The translations under genes were made by a program, and so were the position numbers. 64,000 bases of DNA, from assembly GCF_028583425.1 (NCBI RefSeq), contig NC_072790.1, positions 154,994,397 through 155,058,396 on the forward strand, read 5' to 3'. The notes under the pieces were generated by a model. It ran no database searches. It was given only the letters and a program-made list of their open reading frames with translations, and was not told where the DNA came from. Shown here piece after piece: positions 54,201-64,000 of the stretch (the stretch's first letter is position 1; every line of letters starts with the position of its first letter). Source of the stretch: Eublepharis macularius. Lineage: Eukaryota; Chordata; Lepidosauria; Squamata; Eublepharidae.

Positions 54201-57200
54201 CAATTTTTAATAAATAACTTGAATTGAGTTCATCATTTAAACCATTGTGACTACCCCAATACACCAATGTCAAACCAGAGAAGCCAAGTCAAACCAACCT
54301 GGCAAGCCAATACCAAAGTAGCTAGCCAGTTCATTGTCCATTTTTCTGTGCAGTCCCACATGGGACTGCACATGTGCAGGCCTGCCAAATGGCGAGGTTT
54401 TTACAGCTTTTTGAACCACTAGGGGGCGTCCATCTCTCCAGAGCACATGTGCGGTGTTTTTCCCATCGAAACCGAGTGACTCTGGGAGACGCGTTCCAGA
54501 TACCATGGAAATCTTTTTTACGCGTTTCCCCCAATTCCTCTCATACCATGCATGGTCAACAAGATCCAGATGGACAAATCATAGGTCATAGTAGTGACTC
54601 CATATTGGCCCAAACAGCCATGGTTCCACCATATAATGCAATTATCCAAAGGGGTGACACATCGTCTACCCCTAAATCTGGACTTACTGCATTGCCAAGG
54701 GGTCCTACATCATGATCTACCCAGACTGAAACTAACTGCACGGTTAATTCAACAGCAGGCAGTTTTTCTGATAAAGTCACAGAGATGCTTTTGAATGCAA
54801 AAAGACTCTACAAGGAAATCCTACGCTTACAAGTGGGATAGATTCTCTCGCTGGGCTAGACTTCAGTCATTAGACCCATCAGACTGTTCCCAAAATCTTA
54901 GAGTTCCTACTCCATTTGAAGCAGGAGGGCTTATCTAACTCCTCAATAAAAGTATATATGGCAGCTATATCAGCCTTGCATCCTACAATAGATAAAAAGA
55001 CATTTTTTTCTCAACATTCATCCAAATTGTTTTTGAAGGGTTTGAGAAACCTTTTCCCTCCTATGGCCAAGTTAGCGCTACAATGGTCTCTACATCTGAT
55101 TTTGACTTATTTGATGAGCAAACCCTTTGAGCTGCCAGCTATGTGCCACCCTAGATTTCTCACTTGGAAGGTGGCATTTCTTATAGCAATTACATCTGCT
55201 AGGAAAATAGGTGAGCTTGCTGCTGTATGGTCAGACTCCTCCTTCCATAAGATTAACAGTGGGAAAGTGGTCTTGAGGACAGGACCAGATTTTAGACCCA
55301 AGGTAATATCAGAACTTCACAAAACATAGTACTTCCAGTCTTTTCCATCGCCCACTTCAGGTGCAGAACAATCACTCCACAATTTAGACATCCGTAGAGC
55401 TATTCTGTTTTACTTAAAACATACCGAATCATTCAGAATAGATAGACAACTCCTAGTTTGTTATGCTGGTCCCAAAAAGGACAAGAAGACTACCCCCTAG
55501 ACCATATCCAGGTGAGTGGTAAGAGCTATTTAACTTTGTTATACAACAGCAAACCTACTGTGCCCATTAGAGGTTCATGCACATTTGACGAGGTCACAGG
55601 CATCCTTGAGGGCATTATTGAGCAGAGTTCCTTTAGTCAATATCTGCAAAGCAGCGACCTGGTTGTCAGCTGAGACTTTCATGAGGCACTATGCACTAGA
55701 CGTTTGGGAACACAAGGAAGCAGTCATGGGACAAGCAGTTCTTCACTCCCTGTTCAAGTGAAGAGCATACCCACTTGGTAAGTGGCTTGTTAGTCTCCCA
55801 TGTGGGACTGCACAGAAGGACGGACAATGAAAACAGAGTTGCACTTACCAGTAACTGCTGTTCATTTACGTCTTCTGTGCAGGCACACATACCCTCCCTC
55901 CTACCCCACTGATGCTCTTTTATTAAGAGTGCCGGCAGCTTAGGTGGAACTGAAGGTGAAAGGGCGCTGTCTCCCAGAGTCTCTCAGTTTCGCTGGGAAA
56001 AACGCCACGCATGTGCTCTGGAGAGACAGGCACCCCTTAGTAGTTTAAAAAGCTGTAAAAACCTTGCTGTTTGGCAAGCCTGCACATGTGCAGTCCCATG
56101 TGTGCCTGCACAGAAGATGTCTGAACAGCAGTTACTGGTAAGTGCAACTCTGTTATCTTGCAACACTCACAACACACAACTTCTCTGAAATGGAGTCATA
56201 ATTGCTTTTTATCCTTTTTACCCATGCTCAGAGAGCCATGGAGGACTTGAGAGAATTGTCATTATCAATCAAACAGTTCTTGTGATCTGATCCCATTGCC
56301 TGATAGAGCTGCCCCCCATTCCCAGTTGCTCTGGAATCCTGTATAATTGAAGAAAAATAGACCTGGGAGCCTTAAAATGCCAGCCCTGAATATTTCTGGA
56401 ATTTTTCAGGATTCAGTTACGAGTATTCTAGAAAACCCAAATATTGCTTCTATCTGGAACAAATATATTCAAAAAATAACGATAAGCTATTTTTGGATAT
56501 ATATGCAGTCCAGAAATATCCTAACTAACATCCTTAGTAATACCTAGGTGGTTCTTTCAAACCTCCTCACCCCAGATGTCTGGGGTTTCACTGCCACAAA
56601 TGGCTTCTTTTGCAGTTCTGCCAATACCCATATGGTATTGTGTTTCATTAGGATATATCTTATAGTTATTTATGTGATTGAGAGTGAGAAGAAATGTGCC
56701 TAGTATCACAAGAGGTCTAATGTTCATCTCCTAAAAGAAGCCATGGAAAGGAAAATGATGAGTCTTCGAGCATGACCATCAACAAAAAAATAAAATTGTG
56801 CCAGTATTTTCTGCTATAAAATTGATCTGCATATTTAGCCTAGGGACCTATGCATTAGCCATTCCACTAAGAGTATGAGTAAACAAGTGAAGCTAGAAAA
56901 CTTATCTCCAACCCTCTGGATCCTCCACCCCCAAAGTTCTGACTTGACTTTGGGATAAAGTAGAATTTGTCCTAATGAGATCAGTGATGCCTCTAATGCC
57001 TCATCTGCAAATGCATCCTCTTGCTATGGTAGAACCAATTAGGAAAGGCAGAGATTATGGACAGCCCTGTTTTGGGAAGAGCATTTCAAATCACTGTTTC
57101 CTATATTCTTCCACTGTGTTAGGTTCTTTTGCAGTATCATGGATATGCCTGATGATATACCAAAGGGTAATGCCCACCCGCCATCCCAGGGAAGTGGGGT

Positions 57201-60200
57201 GGATTGTCAGCCTACAGAAACTCAAAGTGAGAAAGCAAAAGATGACAGTTCTTGTTCTCCATATACTGAGGAAACTGGAAAAACCGCCTCACCTTCACTT
57301 CGGACAACACAAACAAGCTGCTTCAGTTGGTCTAGAAGCTTTGCAGAAAGATCTGGAACACCCAGCCCAACTCAACATGTAGCACTGCTAAACCAGTTTC
57401 GCCGACATACTCTTGGCAAGACTGCATCTCAGGAATGTGGATCACGGATATTAAGGTCAGCATGTAGTGAAGAGTCAGATGAAGAATCTTCAGCATTAAA
57501 AGGACTGGGATGTTTATCTGAACAAAAGCCAAATGAACTTTCTCAGAGCAATCTGGACTGTCTAGAAGATTCTCCAGTGGCCACTGAAAAGGCTATTGAT
57601 GTCAAAGTAAGATTATTACCAAATGTTTTGAACAAAACAGTTGATAAAATTGTCAGTGCTGTCTCAAGGAGTTATGTAGCGTTCTCTTTATTTACTATAG
57701 TTACACAGCTGCTATAAAATAACTTCTGGAGATGAAATCTTTGATCTGCCTTTCTGTCTACTGCTATTATGTCATTTATTAACTTAATATTCAGCAGTTT
57801 AGCACTTGTTCCTTTTACTTTGACAAGAAATCAAATTACGACTGACACATCTACGTTCTTCCTGTCTCTTAGGCAGGCTCTGAAAGTTACTTCTAATAGT
57901 ATCACTTAGTAAGTACAATAGATTCATATTCTGAACTATAGGTATGGTACATTTAGGTTGTACTAATCTATATATCATCAGGCATAGAATTTGAAATAAG
58001 CATTGTATTAATTCATATTACAGACAAGCTAATGTTTGCTTTAAATATAAGAATATTGTTTTCTTTTCTAAAGGAACCTGCCTGCAGTCCAGAATCAGAC
58101 TGTAATTCTCAAGTCTCTCCATTCTTTGACTCATTACATACTGAGAAGGATACAGTCCTCGAGACCATGGTACATCTGTCTTTAATTTGTACATCATATT
58201 TGGGTACTATGTTGTAGCTTTCAGGTAATAATAAAGACTGATGCAAATTAAGCTAAAAGGTTGCTCTGAATTTTAGCATGTGCTCCCTTCTCCAATGCAA
58301 GCCTGGTACTTCTAGTGGTTTACACATAAGGCACAACAACACAGTGTGCTGCCAGAATTATGGTAGTTTCTTGAACCAGACAAAATGAGAATCTGTACAT
58401 TTGATTCACCTCTCTGGCTGGTTTAGTAATGCTGACATTTGGTTTTCAGATATGATACAGGTCATTTATTAATACAGGTTTCTGCTGAAAACTACCACAT
58501 TTACTTAAAAGGAAGATGATCATGAATGTAAGACAACCCCCTCCCCAAAGAGAAAGTTCTACATAAAAATAGATGACCCTGAATTTAAAAAACCCTTAAA
58601 GTAATGCAAAGTAATAAAGTTTTTTATTACATAGTAATCGATATACAATAAACAATATAGCCTATAGAGGAAAATAATTATTCTAACTTTTGGTACTTCT
58701 TTGTATTACAACTTTTCACATGTAGTATTGGTTCAAGCTGTTTCATATTTAAAAAGGCAGGACACTGGGTTTTCTAACACACATCTCCCCCCCCCACCCC
58801 CCGGCCCCAAGAGTGTACTACTAGGCAAAGGCTCAGATAAATTGACTAACTTCCAGTTGAATCCTACACAGAATTATATTCTTCAGTGGACCTAGAAGGG
58901 TGTAACACTCCTTAGGAATGCCGTGCTAAACTCCCCCCTCCCCAATGCTTTTGTAGTGTAGAAAGTCACACTTTTCCAACAGAAAGTACTAGATCTCCAA
59001 TATGGCAAAGCCATTTAAAATTAACTTATACTTTGTCTTATACTTCTGTTGCTGATATGGCTAGAACTATAGGGCAACAGTTGCTGGATATGACCAAGAA
59101 AGTCATTCAAGATACCTTTGCACACAGAAACAGGTCTAGTCCAGCCCTGTAACTAGACAGGTCACAAAAGGAGTCTAGAGGCCTAGAATAAAACAATCTT
59201 GTACAGGGGCATAAAACAATAGAGTTATATAGTTGTATTGCCATGTGTAGATTAGAAGAGCCATCTAACTCATGCTAATGCATACAATGAACCAAGGCCC
59301 AAGCGCATGGAGTATCTGAGAGTGGCAGGAATGTCTGACTTCATAGTGGCTGGCAATATTATAGATGCACTGGTGGAGGGCCAAAGGATATTCAGATGTA
59401 TGAGAAACTTGTAATCATTAATTATACGTAGAATTTAAGTCAAGAAGTGGCAAAAATGAACTAACTATTGTTATATGTTTCAAGATGTTTCAAATATGAG
59501 TATGAAGTCAAAAAATAATAAGTTAGCCAAGAATCTGAGTCTTCAAAGTGAGATAGACAGCTATTGTTAAGAGAAGGTTCTGAAACCCTATAAATATGAC
59601 AGCCTAACCTGTAAAGAGCTTCTTCTCAGAAGGGTCTGCTTGCCTATGACCTTCGTATCTTTGGGTAAGACACTTTTTTGGACTCGTGTGATTGCTCTTT
59701 TTTAGTGATCTAGGTAGTTATAATAGATGGTATAATTTTCTGTTGATTGAGTTGCTAGTAAGAATACTGAATAATTATTTTGAACAATGAAGTCTTAAAA
59801 TGGAAGCAGAGACTCAATAATTATATTACTTGTGTACAATACCCAGTAAGGAACCTAAGACATTATCTGTGGTGTACCTCTTGTTAGAAGTTAAATGATT
59901 TGATATAAGCTAACTAAACACTCAAGGCTTCTTAAGTACATGCCTATATCTGAATCAGGCCTGACCAGAGTCATCTAGAATTCTTTCTTATCTAAAATGC
60001 CCGCAAACTAGTAACACCTATAGCTATTGTTGTACTAAACTGTTGTAAACCCCACTGGCTTTTTGAATTTTCTCTACAGGGGAAGGGGGTGGGGAAGCCG
60101 AACTTCTAGGCAACTCTGGCCTGAAGCAAAGGCTGGTAAGGAGTACTATCTGAGCCAAAACTTGGGTCACATTGTTCATTGCTTCTTACCATTTGTCAGG

Positions 60201-63200
60201 CAAGAAGCTGCAGCTTCTAAAGCTAGCCAGCAACTCCATCTGACTTCTCCTCGCTCCCTTTGAAATGCAAAGCAGCTTAAATGACAACATTCGCAGTCTC
60301 ACTTTCGCTGCTGCTCTTCTCGGCTGGTGAATGAGTTGGCATGCTTTCTTCAGAGCGCTCATTGTATACACAGTGAATCACCACTCACACTCAGCAGATC
60401 TGTATATCCAAACAGAAGATAACCCCCATCTTTTTTTTTTTTGAAAGCCTGTAAAGGTAAAAAAGTCATCTTCCCTTCAAGTAAATGCAGAAATGAGAAG
60501 TTCATAATTTGTGGCAGAGAGGAACCTTAATTGTACCAGTGTTGACAAATAACTTTTAGAGATGCTGCTATATACAGTCAAGGCACTGTATAGCTTTTGT
60601 TTGCTGATAGAGACATCTGGCTTTCTCCTCCCCACCTCCCATGGAAAGGATTGCTGTAAGAATCTACTGAATATTTTTATCAGCCAGCAGTCTTAATAAG
60701 CTTCTCTACAAAACATTCAAAATCTTGCACATCAGTTCAGATAGCACACTGCATTCTCTAGAATTATAGTGACATCTTGTGGTTAGTGGGTTGATTTTGT
60801 TGGGATGGTGTCTTTTTAAACTTATCTTTCTGTTCCTGAATGATACACAGTATATTCCTTAGTAATATCTCCATAGCCCCTCTTGCTTTCAAATTGTATT
60901 ATGTGTGTAATATGCAAATAATAGAAAAGAACAAGAGTCCAGTAGCACCTATAAGACTAACAATATTTGTGGTAGGGTATGAGCTTTTGTGAGCCACAGC
61001 TGACTTCTTCAGATACAGCTAGAATGTGAATCATCTGTCCTTATATTTTGGAGAGTGGAATGACTGCAGAAGCCAAATGATAATAGCTGGTGAATGACAA
61101 TGACAGGCATGATTGAATAGGGTGGGGTATGCAGCGGGGTAGTGGGTGTGGAAAAATTAGCATTGATAATGAGACAGGAAGCTTAGGTCTCTATTCAGTC
61201 TAGGTGAATGCATTGTCTTGAACTTCATTATCAGTTGAAATTCAGCAATCTATCTTTCTAATCTCCCTTTGAAATTCCTCTGCAGGAGAACTGCTACTTT
61301 TAGGTCGGGAACTGAATGTCCTGGAAGGTTAAAATGTCCCCCCACTAGTTTTTGAACGTTTTGGTTTTTGATGTCAAATTTATGTCCATTAATCCTTTGT
61401 CGAAGGGGCTGGCCACTTTGCCTAGTGTAGATAGTGAAGGGGCATTTCTGACATGTGATGACATAAATGCTATTGGAGGATGAGCAGGAGTATGAACCTG
61501 AGGTGGTATGGCTGATATTGTTGGGTCCTCTGATGGTGTTGTTCAGATCTATATGAGAGCAAAGTTGGCATCTTGGTTTGTTGCAGGCCTTGGTACCAGA
61601 ATCCATGGTAGTGTTAAGTAGGTTATCATTGTGGGTGAGTAGTTGTTTCAGGTTAGCAGGCTGTTTGTAGGCAAGAAAAGGTCAGCCTCCCAGTGCCAGT
61701 GTGAGGGAAAGTATCACAATCCAGCTTGAGTTGTAGGTCATTAATAATGTGTTGGTCCAACATTAATGTGTTGGACTGGCTTGAGTTGTGGGCTATAGGT
61801 GACCACCAACGGTGTTGTGTTGTTATTTTCTTTGGACTTGTCTCGTAGCAAGTTTCCAACTGTTTCCAAAACAGGTTTTGCTATGCATATGTTTGATAGT
61901 GAAGAGACCGTTTATAGCTAAGGATTGTGATGTTTCTCTGTGAATTTCATTTTTTTCCTTAAAAGTTGCAGCATGGTCTATGTCCTGTGTAATCAGAAAT
62001 CTTTCAGCAGCTGATTTCTTATTTTTTCCCCAGGTTTTTGGATTACATAAAACCAGCCCTTTAAGGTCCCATGCTGTGACAAAATGCAACTCACTAAAGC
62101 AAGCCAAAGTTAGTGGCTTAAGGAAAAAAATAACAAGTGCAAAGAAGAAAAACCATCATAATGCTGAAAATAAGTCTGGACTGCAGGTGACAATCAATGA
62201 ACTGTGGAAAAGCTTCCATTTTAAAAGGTAAATTGTTTCAAGTATCAAGATAAAACTCCTTTCTTCTACTAGATTACAATACTTGAATCAGATTACTTCC
62301 AAAGGCAGAGGGCAGTAGTGATGATCATTTGGCAGATAGTTAGCTTAAATGGCTTTCTGCCAAAGTATTGCTGATGTTGCTCTTGAAGCAAAAATGCTTT
62401 TGTCTGAGGGCTGAGCTTTCCCTGGTTTTGCTGATGGCAGAAGATCTATTAAGAATGTGTGTTAAATACTGGACAGGCCTTATTCTCTCTAACACTAGTT
62501 CTTGGAGAAAAACCTTGGGATTTCCCCACTAATTCCCGTGTTACAGAGCTAGAAGTAAACTTTGTCTTCTATGGTTATGGAACATGCTTCATGAGCAATT
62601 TTTGAGCCAAGTAAAGATTTTAAAAGATAAAGATTTTTGAAAAAATGAAACTACTTGCTATCAGACTTTTTCTTTCTCTTCTTGAGAGCAAGTAATTCCT
62701 TGAATGAACCTTTATCTGTCCAGTAAATGGATTCAGAATAATCATTTTGTCTATGAATTTTGTCTGCTCTCTTTTCACACATGCACACATATATAGTGCA
62801 GGTGAGGTTGCCAGCTTCTGTGCTGGAGGCAACATCTGATACTCTTGAATAGCTTTGGGCAGTGAATATGCTGGTAGGGTTCTCCCATCCTAGTGCTGAA
62901 AACAGTTTGCTCACTGGCTCTTTTGCCTTTGGGGTGAATTCTTGCTTGCCATAACAGACAGAGAGAAGGGCAGGCAAACAGTCCCTTGCAGCCCAGTGAC
63001 AGGACACACAGTTCCTGCTTAATGGCCCACTTTGGAGAGGGGCAGAGCAACGGCTTGGCATGCAGAAGGTCCCAGGCAATCCCTAGCATCTCCAGTTAAA
63101 GAGATGAGGTGGCAAGTGATGTGAAAGGTCTCTACCTAAAAACCTAGAGCCATTATCAGTCTGTGTAGATGGTACTGACCTTGATGATAATAATAATAAC

Positions 63201-64000
63201 AATAACAACAACAACAACATTCGATTTATATACCGCCCTTCAGGACAACTTAATGTCCACTCAGAGCAGTTTACAAAGTATGTTGTTATTATCCCCACAA
63301 CAAAACACCCTGTGAGGTAGGTGGGGCTGAGAGAGCTCCTAGAAGCTGTGACTGACCCAAGGTCACCCCGCTGGCTTCAAGTGGAGGAGTAGGGAATCAC
63401 ACCCGGCTCTCCAAATTAGAGTCCCGTGCTCTTAACCACTACACCAAACTGGCTTTTATCGTATTATGATTCAGTTGTTTCACTCTGTTGTGCAATCTGG
63501 GGGGCAATGTTAAAAAAATGTAACAACAACTGCAGTTGCATCAGGTATAACTCTGTTTAGGATGACATTGTTGGCCGTATTATTTTAGATGCATCCATTA
63601 GTCCTGAAAGAACTAATCTGAAGTTCATATGAAAAGTTGATAAATGTTTTACTCAACTCATAGTTTCTTCAATAGCCTTTCACTTTCAAATTATGCAGAC
63701 AGTAAAGTCTGTTTTTGGCAATTAAAGCACATTTTAAGTAATTTTTCTAAAATGTGTGACATGTTAGTAGTCGAACTGAGAAGATCATTACATAGACCTG
63801 ACGGAGGCACCGTTATTTTGCTCTTAGCTGATCATTGAACTATGATCTTCAGGATCTTATATGTGCAAGTACTGAACAGTAATTCATTTTTCTTTCATTC
63901 TGCAGGCAATCTGAAAGGCTACCATCTTGTAAAAAACCAGAACCACTGTCTCCAATCAAAGATAACATCCAGCTCACTCCAGACATAGATGATGATTCTT
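42046..64000 (+). CDS. EXO1: EXO1, exonuclease 1 (13 coding exons; last one cut by window edge)
   Basis: Rad2/FEN1-family 5'-3' exonuclease and flap endonuclease. It acts in the nucleus in mismatch repair (with MSH2/MLH1), end resection and meiotic crossing over. Coding exons: 42046-42206, 42947-43066, 44002-44125, 45982-46119, 47577-47789, 48703-48890, 50488-50584, 51735-51963, 53570-53819, 57123-57606, 58074-58169, 62034-62227 and 63906-64000+. All have AG/GT borders and compatible phases. The XPG N-domain spans about residues 1-99 and the I-domain about 136-225. Metal-binding D30, D78, E150, D152, D171, D173 and D225 are all present at the human numbering. An NLS-like K-R-Q-R sits at 419-422, an MLH1-binding R-S-R-F-F at 505-509, and a PIP-like [11 protein letters not shown] at 751-761. 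The window holds 796 residues; human EXO1 has 846. The start is chosen because M-G-I-Q-G-L-L begins the family. Confidence 0.97.
42947..43066 (+). CDS. EXO1: EXO1 exon, residues 54-93
   Basis: Acceptor TTACAG, donor GTAAGT. It carries V-F-D-G with metal-binding D78, then the Lys/Arg-rich start of the helical arch. Confidence 0.96.
43420..43473 (-). pseudogene. U2 snRNA pseudogene fragment
   Basis: On the minus strand, starting at 43473, the sequence matches the 5' end of U2 snRNA: ATC.CTTC...CCTTTTGGCTAAGATCAA, with the branch-site-proximal block intact and a few C-to-T type changes. The match fades after about 45 nt, so only the 5' domain is present and the rest is degraded or absent. Probably a retroposed copy in an EXO1 intron. 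Confidence 0.6.
44002..44125 (+). CDS. EXO1: EXO1 exon, residues 94-135
   Basis: Acceptor GTCAAG, donor GTAAGT. It encodes the [12 protein letters not shown] arch helix (R at about 96 lies in the substrate-gripping segment) and ends in phase 0. Confidence 0.95.
44622..44803. repeat. PLE-tail fold-back
   Basis: A tail repeat (TAGCTGTGTTAGTCTG, AGAGCAAGAATCCAGTAGCACC) is followed about 80 bp later by its own reverse complement (GGTGCTACTGGATTCTTGCTCT). The two arms of about 45-50 bp could form a hairpin. Same tail subfamily as PLE copy 2. Confidence 0.75.
44849..45245 (+). repeat. Interspersed repeat of a common reptile type, unclassified
   Basis: AAGCCCTGCTGAATCAGTCC, CATCTAGTCCAACCTCCTCT, CCTTCCCCTGACATTGC and TCTCCTCCAGGAATCTGTC are a sequence set I recognise as highly repeated in reptile genomes, probably a LINE end. 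Inference from recall only. Confidence 0.5.
45749..45872 (+). repeat. Solo PLE tail, same subfamily as PLE copy 1
   Basis: GAGGAGTTAGCCGTGTTAGT, then AGTCCAGTAGCACC, TTTCAAGAATCACAG and TTCATCAGATGC: nearly identical to 36332-36455. It sits about 110 bp before the EXO1 exon at 45982. Confidence 0.8.
45982..46119 (+). CDS. EXO1: EXO1 exon, residues 136-181, I-domain acidic residues
   Basis: Acceptor TGTGTAG, donor GTAAGG. It contains [12 protein letters not shown] (E150, D152) and [10 protein letters not shown] (D171, D173), four of the seven metal ligands. Confidence 0.97.
47577..47789 (+). CDS. EXO1: EXO1 exon, residues 182-252, D225 and H2TH
   Basis: Acceptor TTGAAG, donor GTAATA. It encodes L-S-G-C-D-Y with D225, followed by the helix-two-turn-helix G-I-G-L-S-K-A-C-K, which in this family binds the uncleaved DNA strand and a K+ ion. 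Confidence 0.97.
48703..48890 (+). CDS. EXO1: EXO1 exon, residues 253-314
   Basis: Acceptor TTGCTAG, donor GTATCC. It encodes the C-terminal helices of the nuclease core, including [14 protein letters not shown], ending with two bases of codon 315. Confidence 0.96.
50488..50584 (+). CDS. EXO1: EXO1 exon, residues 315-347
   Basis: Acceptor ACTTAG, donor GTAACA. It encodes I-A-L-G-N-K-D-I and then Y-N-P-D, the end of the conserved core. Codon 315 is completed by the first base. Confidence 0.95.
51735..51963 (+). CDS. EXO1: EXO1 exon, residues 348-423, start of the disordered tail
   Basis: Acceptor GCTATAG, donor GTATGA. It encodes [13 protein letters not shown] and E-R-L-I-S-T-K-G-L, and ends with a K-R-Q-R cluster equivalent to the known human nuclear localisation signal. 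Confidence 0.95.
52185..52425 (+). repeat. tRNA-derived SINE, family A, second copy
   Basis: TAGTGGTTTGAGTG, B-box-like GGTTTGAATTCC and the GGAAGCTTGCTGGGTGACC core, then GTAAGCCACTTTGGGTCC and an A-rich AAATAAATAAAA tail. In the EXO1 intron between residues 423 and 424. Confidence 0.85.
52700..52975. repeat. 49-bp minisatellite
   Basis: The motif CTGGCCTTCC recurs (with variation) at 52731, 52780, 52843, 52892 and 52941. Spacing is 49 bp except one interval of 63. Units carry GGACGGCTTGCC and GCTGC.C.GCC blocks. GC-rich, in an EXO1 intron, preceded by a T-run at about 52659-52677. Confidence 0.75.
53570..53819 (+). CDS. EXO1: EXO1 exon, residues 424-506
   Basis: Acceptor ATCTAG, donor GTATGT. 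It encodes D-L-L-S-Q-Y-S-F and [11 protein letters not shown], then [11 protein letters not shown]. The split Arg codon (AG + G) leads into the MLH1-binding motif. Confidence 0.94.
54344..56156 (+). mobile_element. DIRS-like (tyrosine recombinase) retrotransposon, internally deleted
   Basis: About 150-bp inverted ends (54344-54496 and 55974-56126) share GGACTGCACATGTGCAGG, CTCCAGAGCACATG and GTTTTTCCC-type blocks. A second inverted pair (55829-55893 against 56094-56156, around CAGTTACTGGTAAGTGCAAC) resembles the internal complementary regions used by DIRS elements to circularise. Between them are a short gag-like remnant and a tyrosine recombinase. RT and RNase H are missing. Confidence 0.75.
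54850..55760 (+). pseudogene. DIRS tyrosine recombinase, decayed
   Basis: The open part, 54916-55329, has [17 protein letters not shown] and the box with [15 protein letters not shown]. The Arg of the catalytic tetrad falls there. After a stop, other frames give [10 protein letters not shown] and, near 55650-55740, I-C-K-A-A-T-W, then [10 protein letters not shown]. That last block normally holds the H-x-x-R region and the nucleophilic Tyr. Several stops and shifts make it inactive. Confidence 0.75.
57123..57606 (+). CDS. EXO1: EXO1 long exon, residues 507-668
   Basis: Acceptor GTGTTAG, donor GTAAGA. It begins F-F-C-S, completing the R-S-R-F-F MIP motif. It then encodes a fast-evolving Ser/Glu-rich tail with C-F-S-W-S and G-T-P-S-P-T, which matches phosphorylated regions of human EXO1. 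Confidence 0.93.
58074..58169 (+). CDS. EXO1: EXO1 exon, residues 669-700
   Basis: Acceptor CTAAAG, donor GTACAT; exactly 32 codons, phase 0 on both sides. Low-complexity tail with S-P-E-S-D-C-N, matching the E-S-D-C-N of human EXO1. Confidence 0.88.
58170..60920 (+). other. EXO1 intron, nothing recognised
   Basis: AT-rich, without exon candidates or element termini; a C-rich run lies near 58788-58803. Confidence 0.3.
60925..61860 (-). mobile_element. Penelope-like element, copy 2, 5'-truncated
   Basis: The 3' part of a PLE in the last large EXO1 intron. A tail repeat at 60930-61015 (AGTCCAGTAGCACC, TAAGACTAACA) is followed leftward by a GIY-YIG coding remnant at 61250-61606. That remnant has [28 protein letters not shown] and H-F-N-L-P-G-H-S. 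A Thr-Arg replaces the usual Y-I-G core, so the nuclease is probably dead. A further remnant at 61653-61859 is frameshifted, and RT is absent. A different subfamily from copy 1. Confidence 0.8.
62034..62227 (+). CDS. EXO1: EXO1 exon, residues 701-764, PCNA-binding region
   Basis: Acceptor CCCCAG, donor GTAAAT. It encodes [10 protein letters not shown] and the PIP-like [11 protein letters not shown]. The exon starts only about 170 bp after a PLE fragment in the intron. Confidence 0.95.
63032..63182 (+). repeat. tRNA-Ala-like SINE, family C, decayed copy
   Basis: GGCTTGGCATGCAGAAGGTC, CATCTCCAGTTAAAGA and AAGTGATGTGAAAGGTCTCT match the reverse complement of the 41555 copy. It abuts a family B SINE. 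Confidence 0.7.
63183..63458 (-). repeat. tRNA-derived SINE, family B, full length
   Basis: Reverse orientation with a (TAA/CAA)n tail (63185-63220), GGACAACTTAATGTCC, GTCACCCCGCTGGCTTC, B-box complement GGAATCACACCC and head CCACTACACCAAACTGGC. Confidence 0.88.
63906..64000 (+). CDS. EXO1: EXO1 last exon, residue 765 onward, cut by window
   Basis: Acceptor TTCTGCAG. It encodes S-C-K-K-P, then [12 protein letters not shown], matching the C-terminus of the long human isoform. Roughly 20 more codons should follow beyond the window. Confidence 0.94.

Noticed and set aside
57131..57139. Alternative EXO1 acceptor at TTTTGCAG
   Set aside because: The upstream TTAG at 57121-57122 keeps the conserved R-F-F-C; the downstream one would lose it. 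Kept only as a possible alternative.
1..64000. CRISPR arrays, operons, phage or plasmid genes
   Set aside because: None seen; spliced genes and retroelements show a vertebrate nuclear genome, and the direct repeats are microsatellites, LTRs or minisatellites.

Overview
This window looks like nuclear DNA of a squamate reptile, most likely a lizard. It has spliced vertebrate genes with long introns, a BovB/RTE LINE, a Penelope-like element (PLE), a DIRS-like element, two Ty1/Copia-type LTR retrotransposons, an L1-like insertion, CR1/L2 debris, fold-back MITEs and several tRNA-derived SINEs. I could not fix the species.

Two genes lie head to tail on the + strand. The left part (about 2.3-14.1 kb, possibly to 36.4 kb) carries eight exons of a WD-repeat gene that I identify as WDR64. 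Their splice phases join into 280 uninterrupted codons. The right part (39.8-64.0 kb) is EXO1, the 5'-3' exonuclease/flap endonuclease of mismatch repair and DNA end resection. I can follow 13 coding exons from the ATG at 42046 to the last exon, which the window edge cuts. All junction phases agree, and at least 796 residues are encoded. WDR64 followed by EXO1 on the same strand is the order I know from human chromosome 1q43. A CpG-rich promoter between the genes has a near-consensus ZNF143/Staf site and a consensus E2F site, which fits an S-phase gene.

The 14-40 kb interval is mostly mobile DNA. It holds a 0.86-kb palindromic DNA transposon (18.2-19.1 kb), a Copia element with a perfect 5-bp target duplication sitting inside a tRNA-SINE (19.8-24.4 kb), and a second Copia on the minus strand with near-identical 515-bp LTRs (25.9-31.1 kb). 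These are followed by a BovB fragment, a GATATA satellite, a hAT transposase remnant, and a PLE with a 643-codon RT plus GIY-YIG frame backed by 145-bp tandem repeats (36.3-39.6 kb). The EXO1 introns hold a second PLE fragment, a DIRS remnant with inverted repeats, a U2 snRNA pseudogene, SINEs and a 49-bp minisatellite.

I found no CRISPR, operon or other prokaryotic-type system. The best leads are the PLE tail fused in frame to a candidate WDR64 exon, the PLE's architecture, the half-tRNA primer site of one Copia, and two Copia copies whose young LTRs contrast with broken coding regions.
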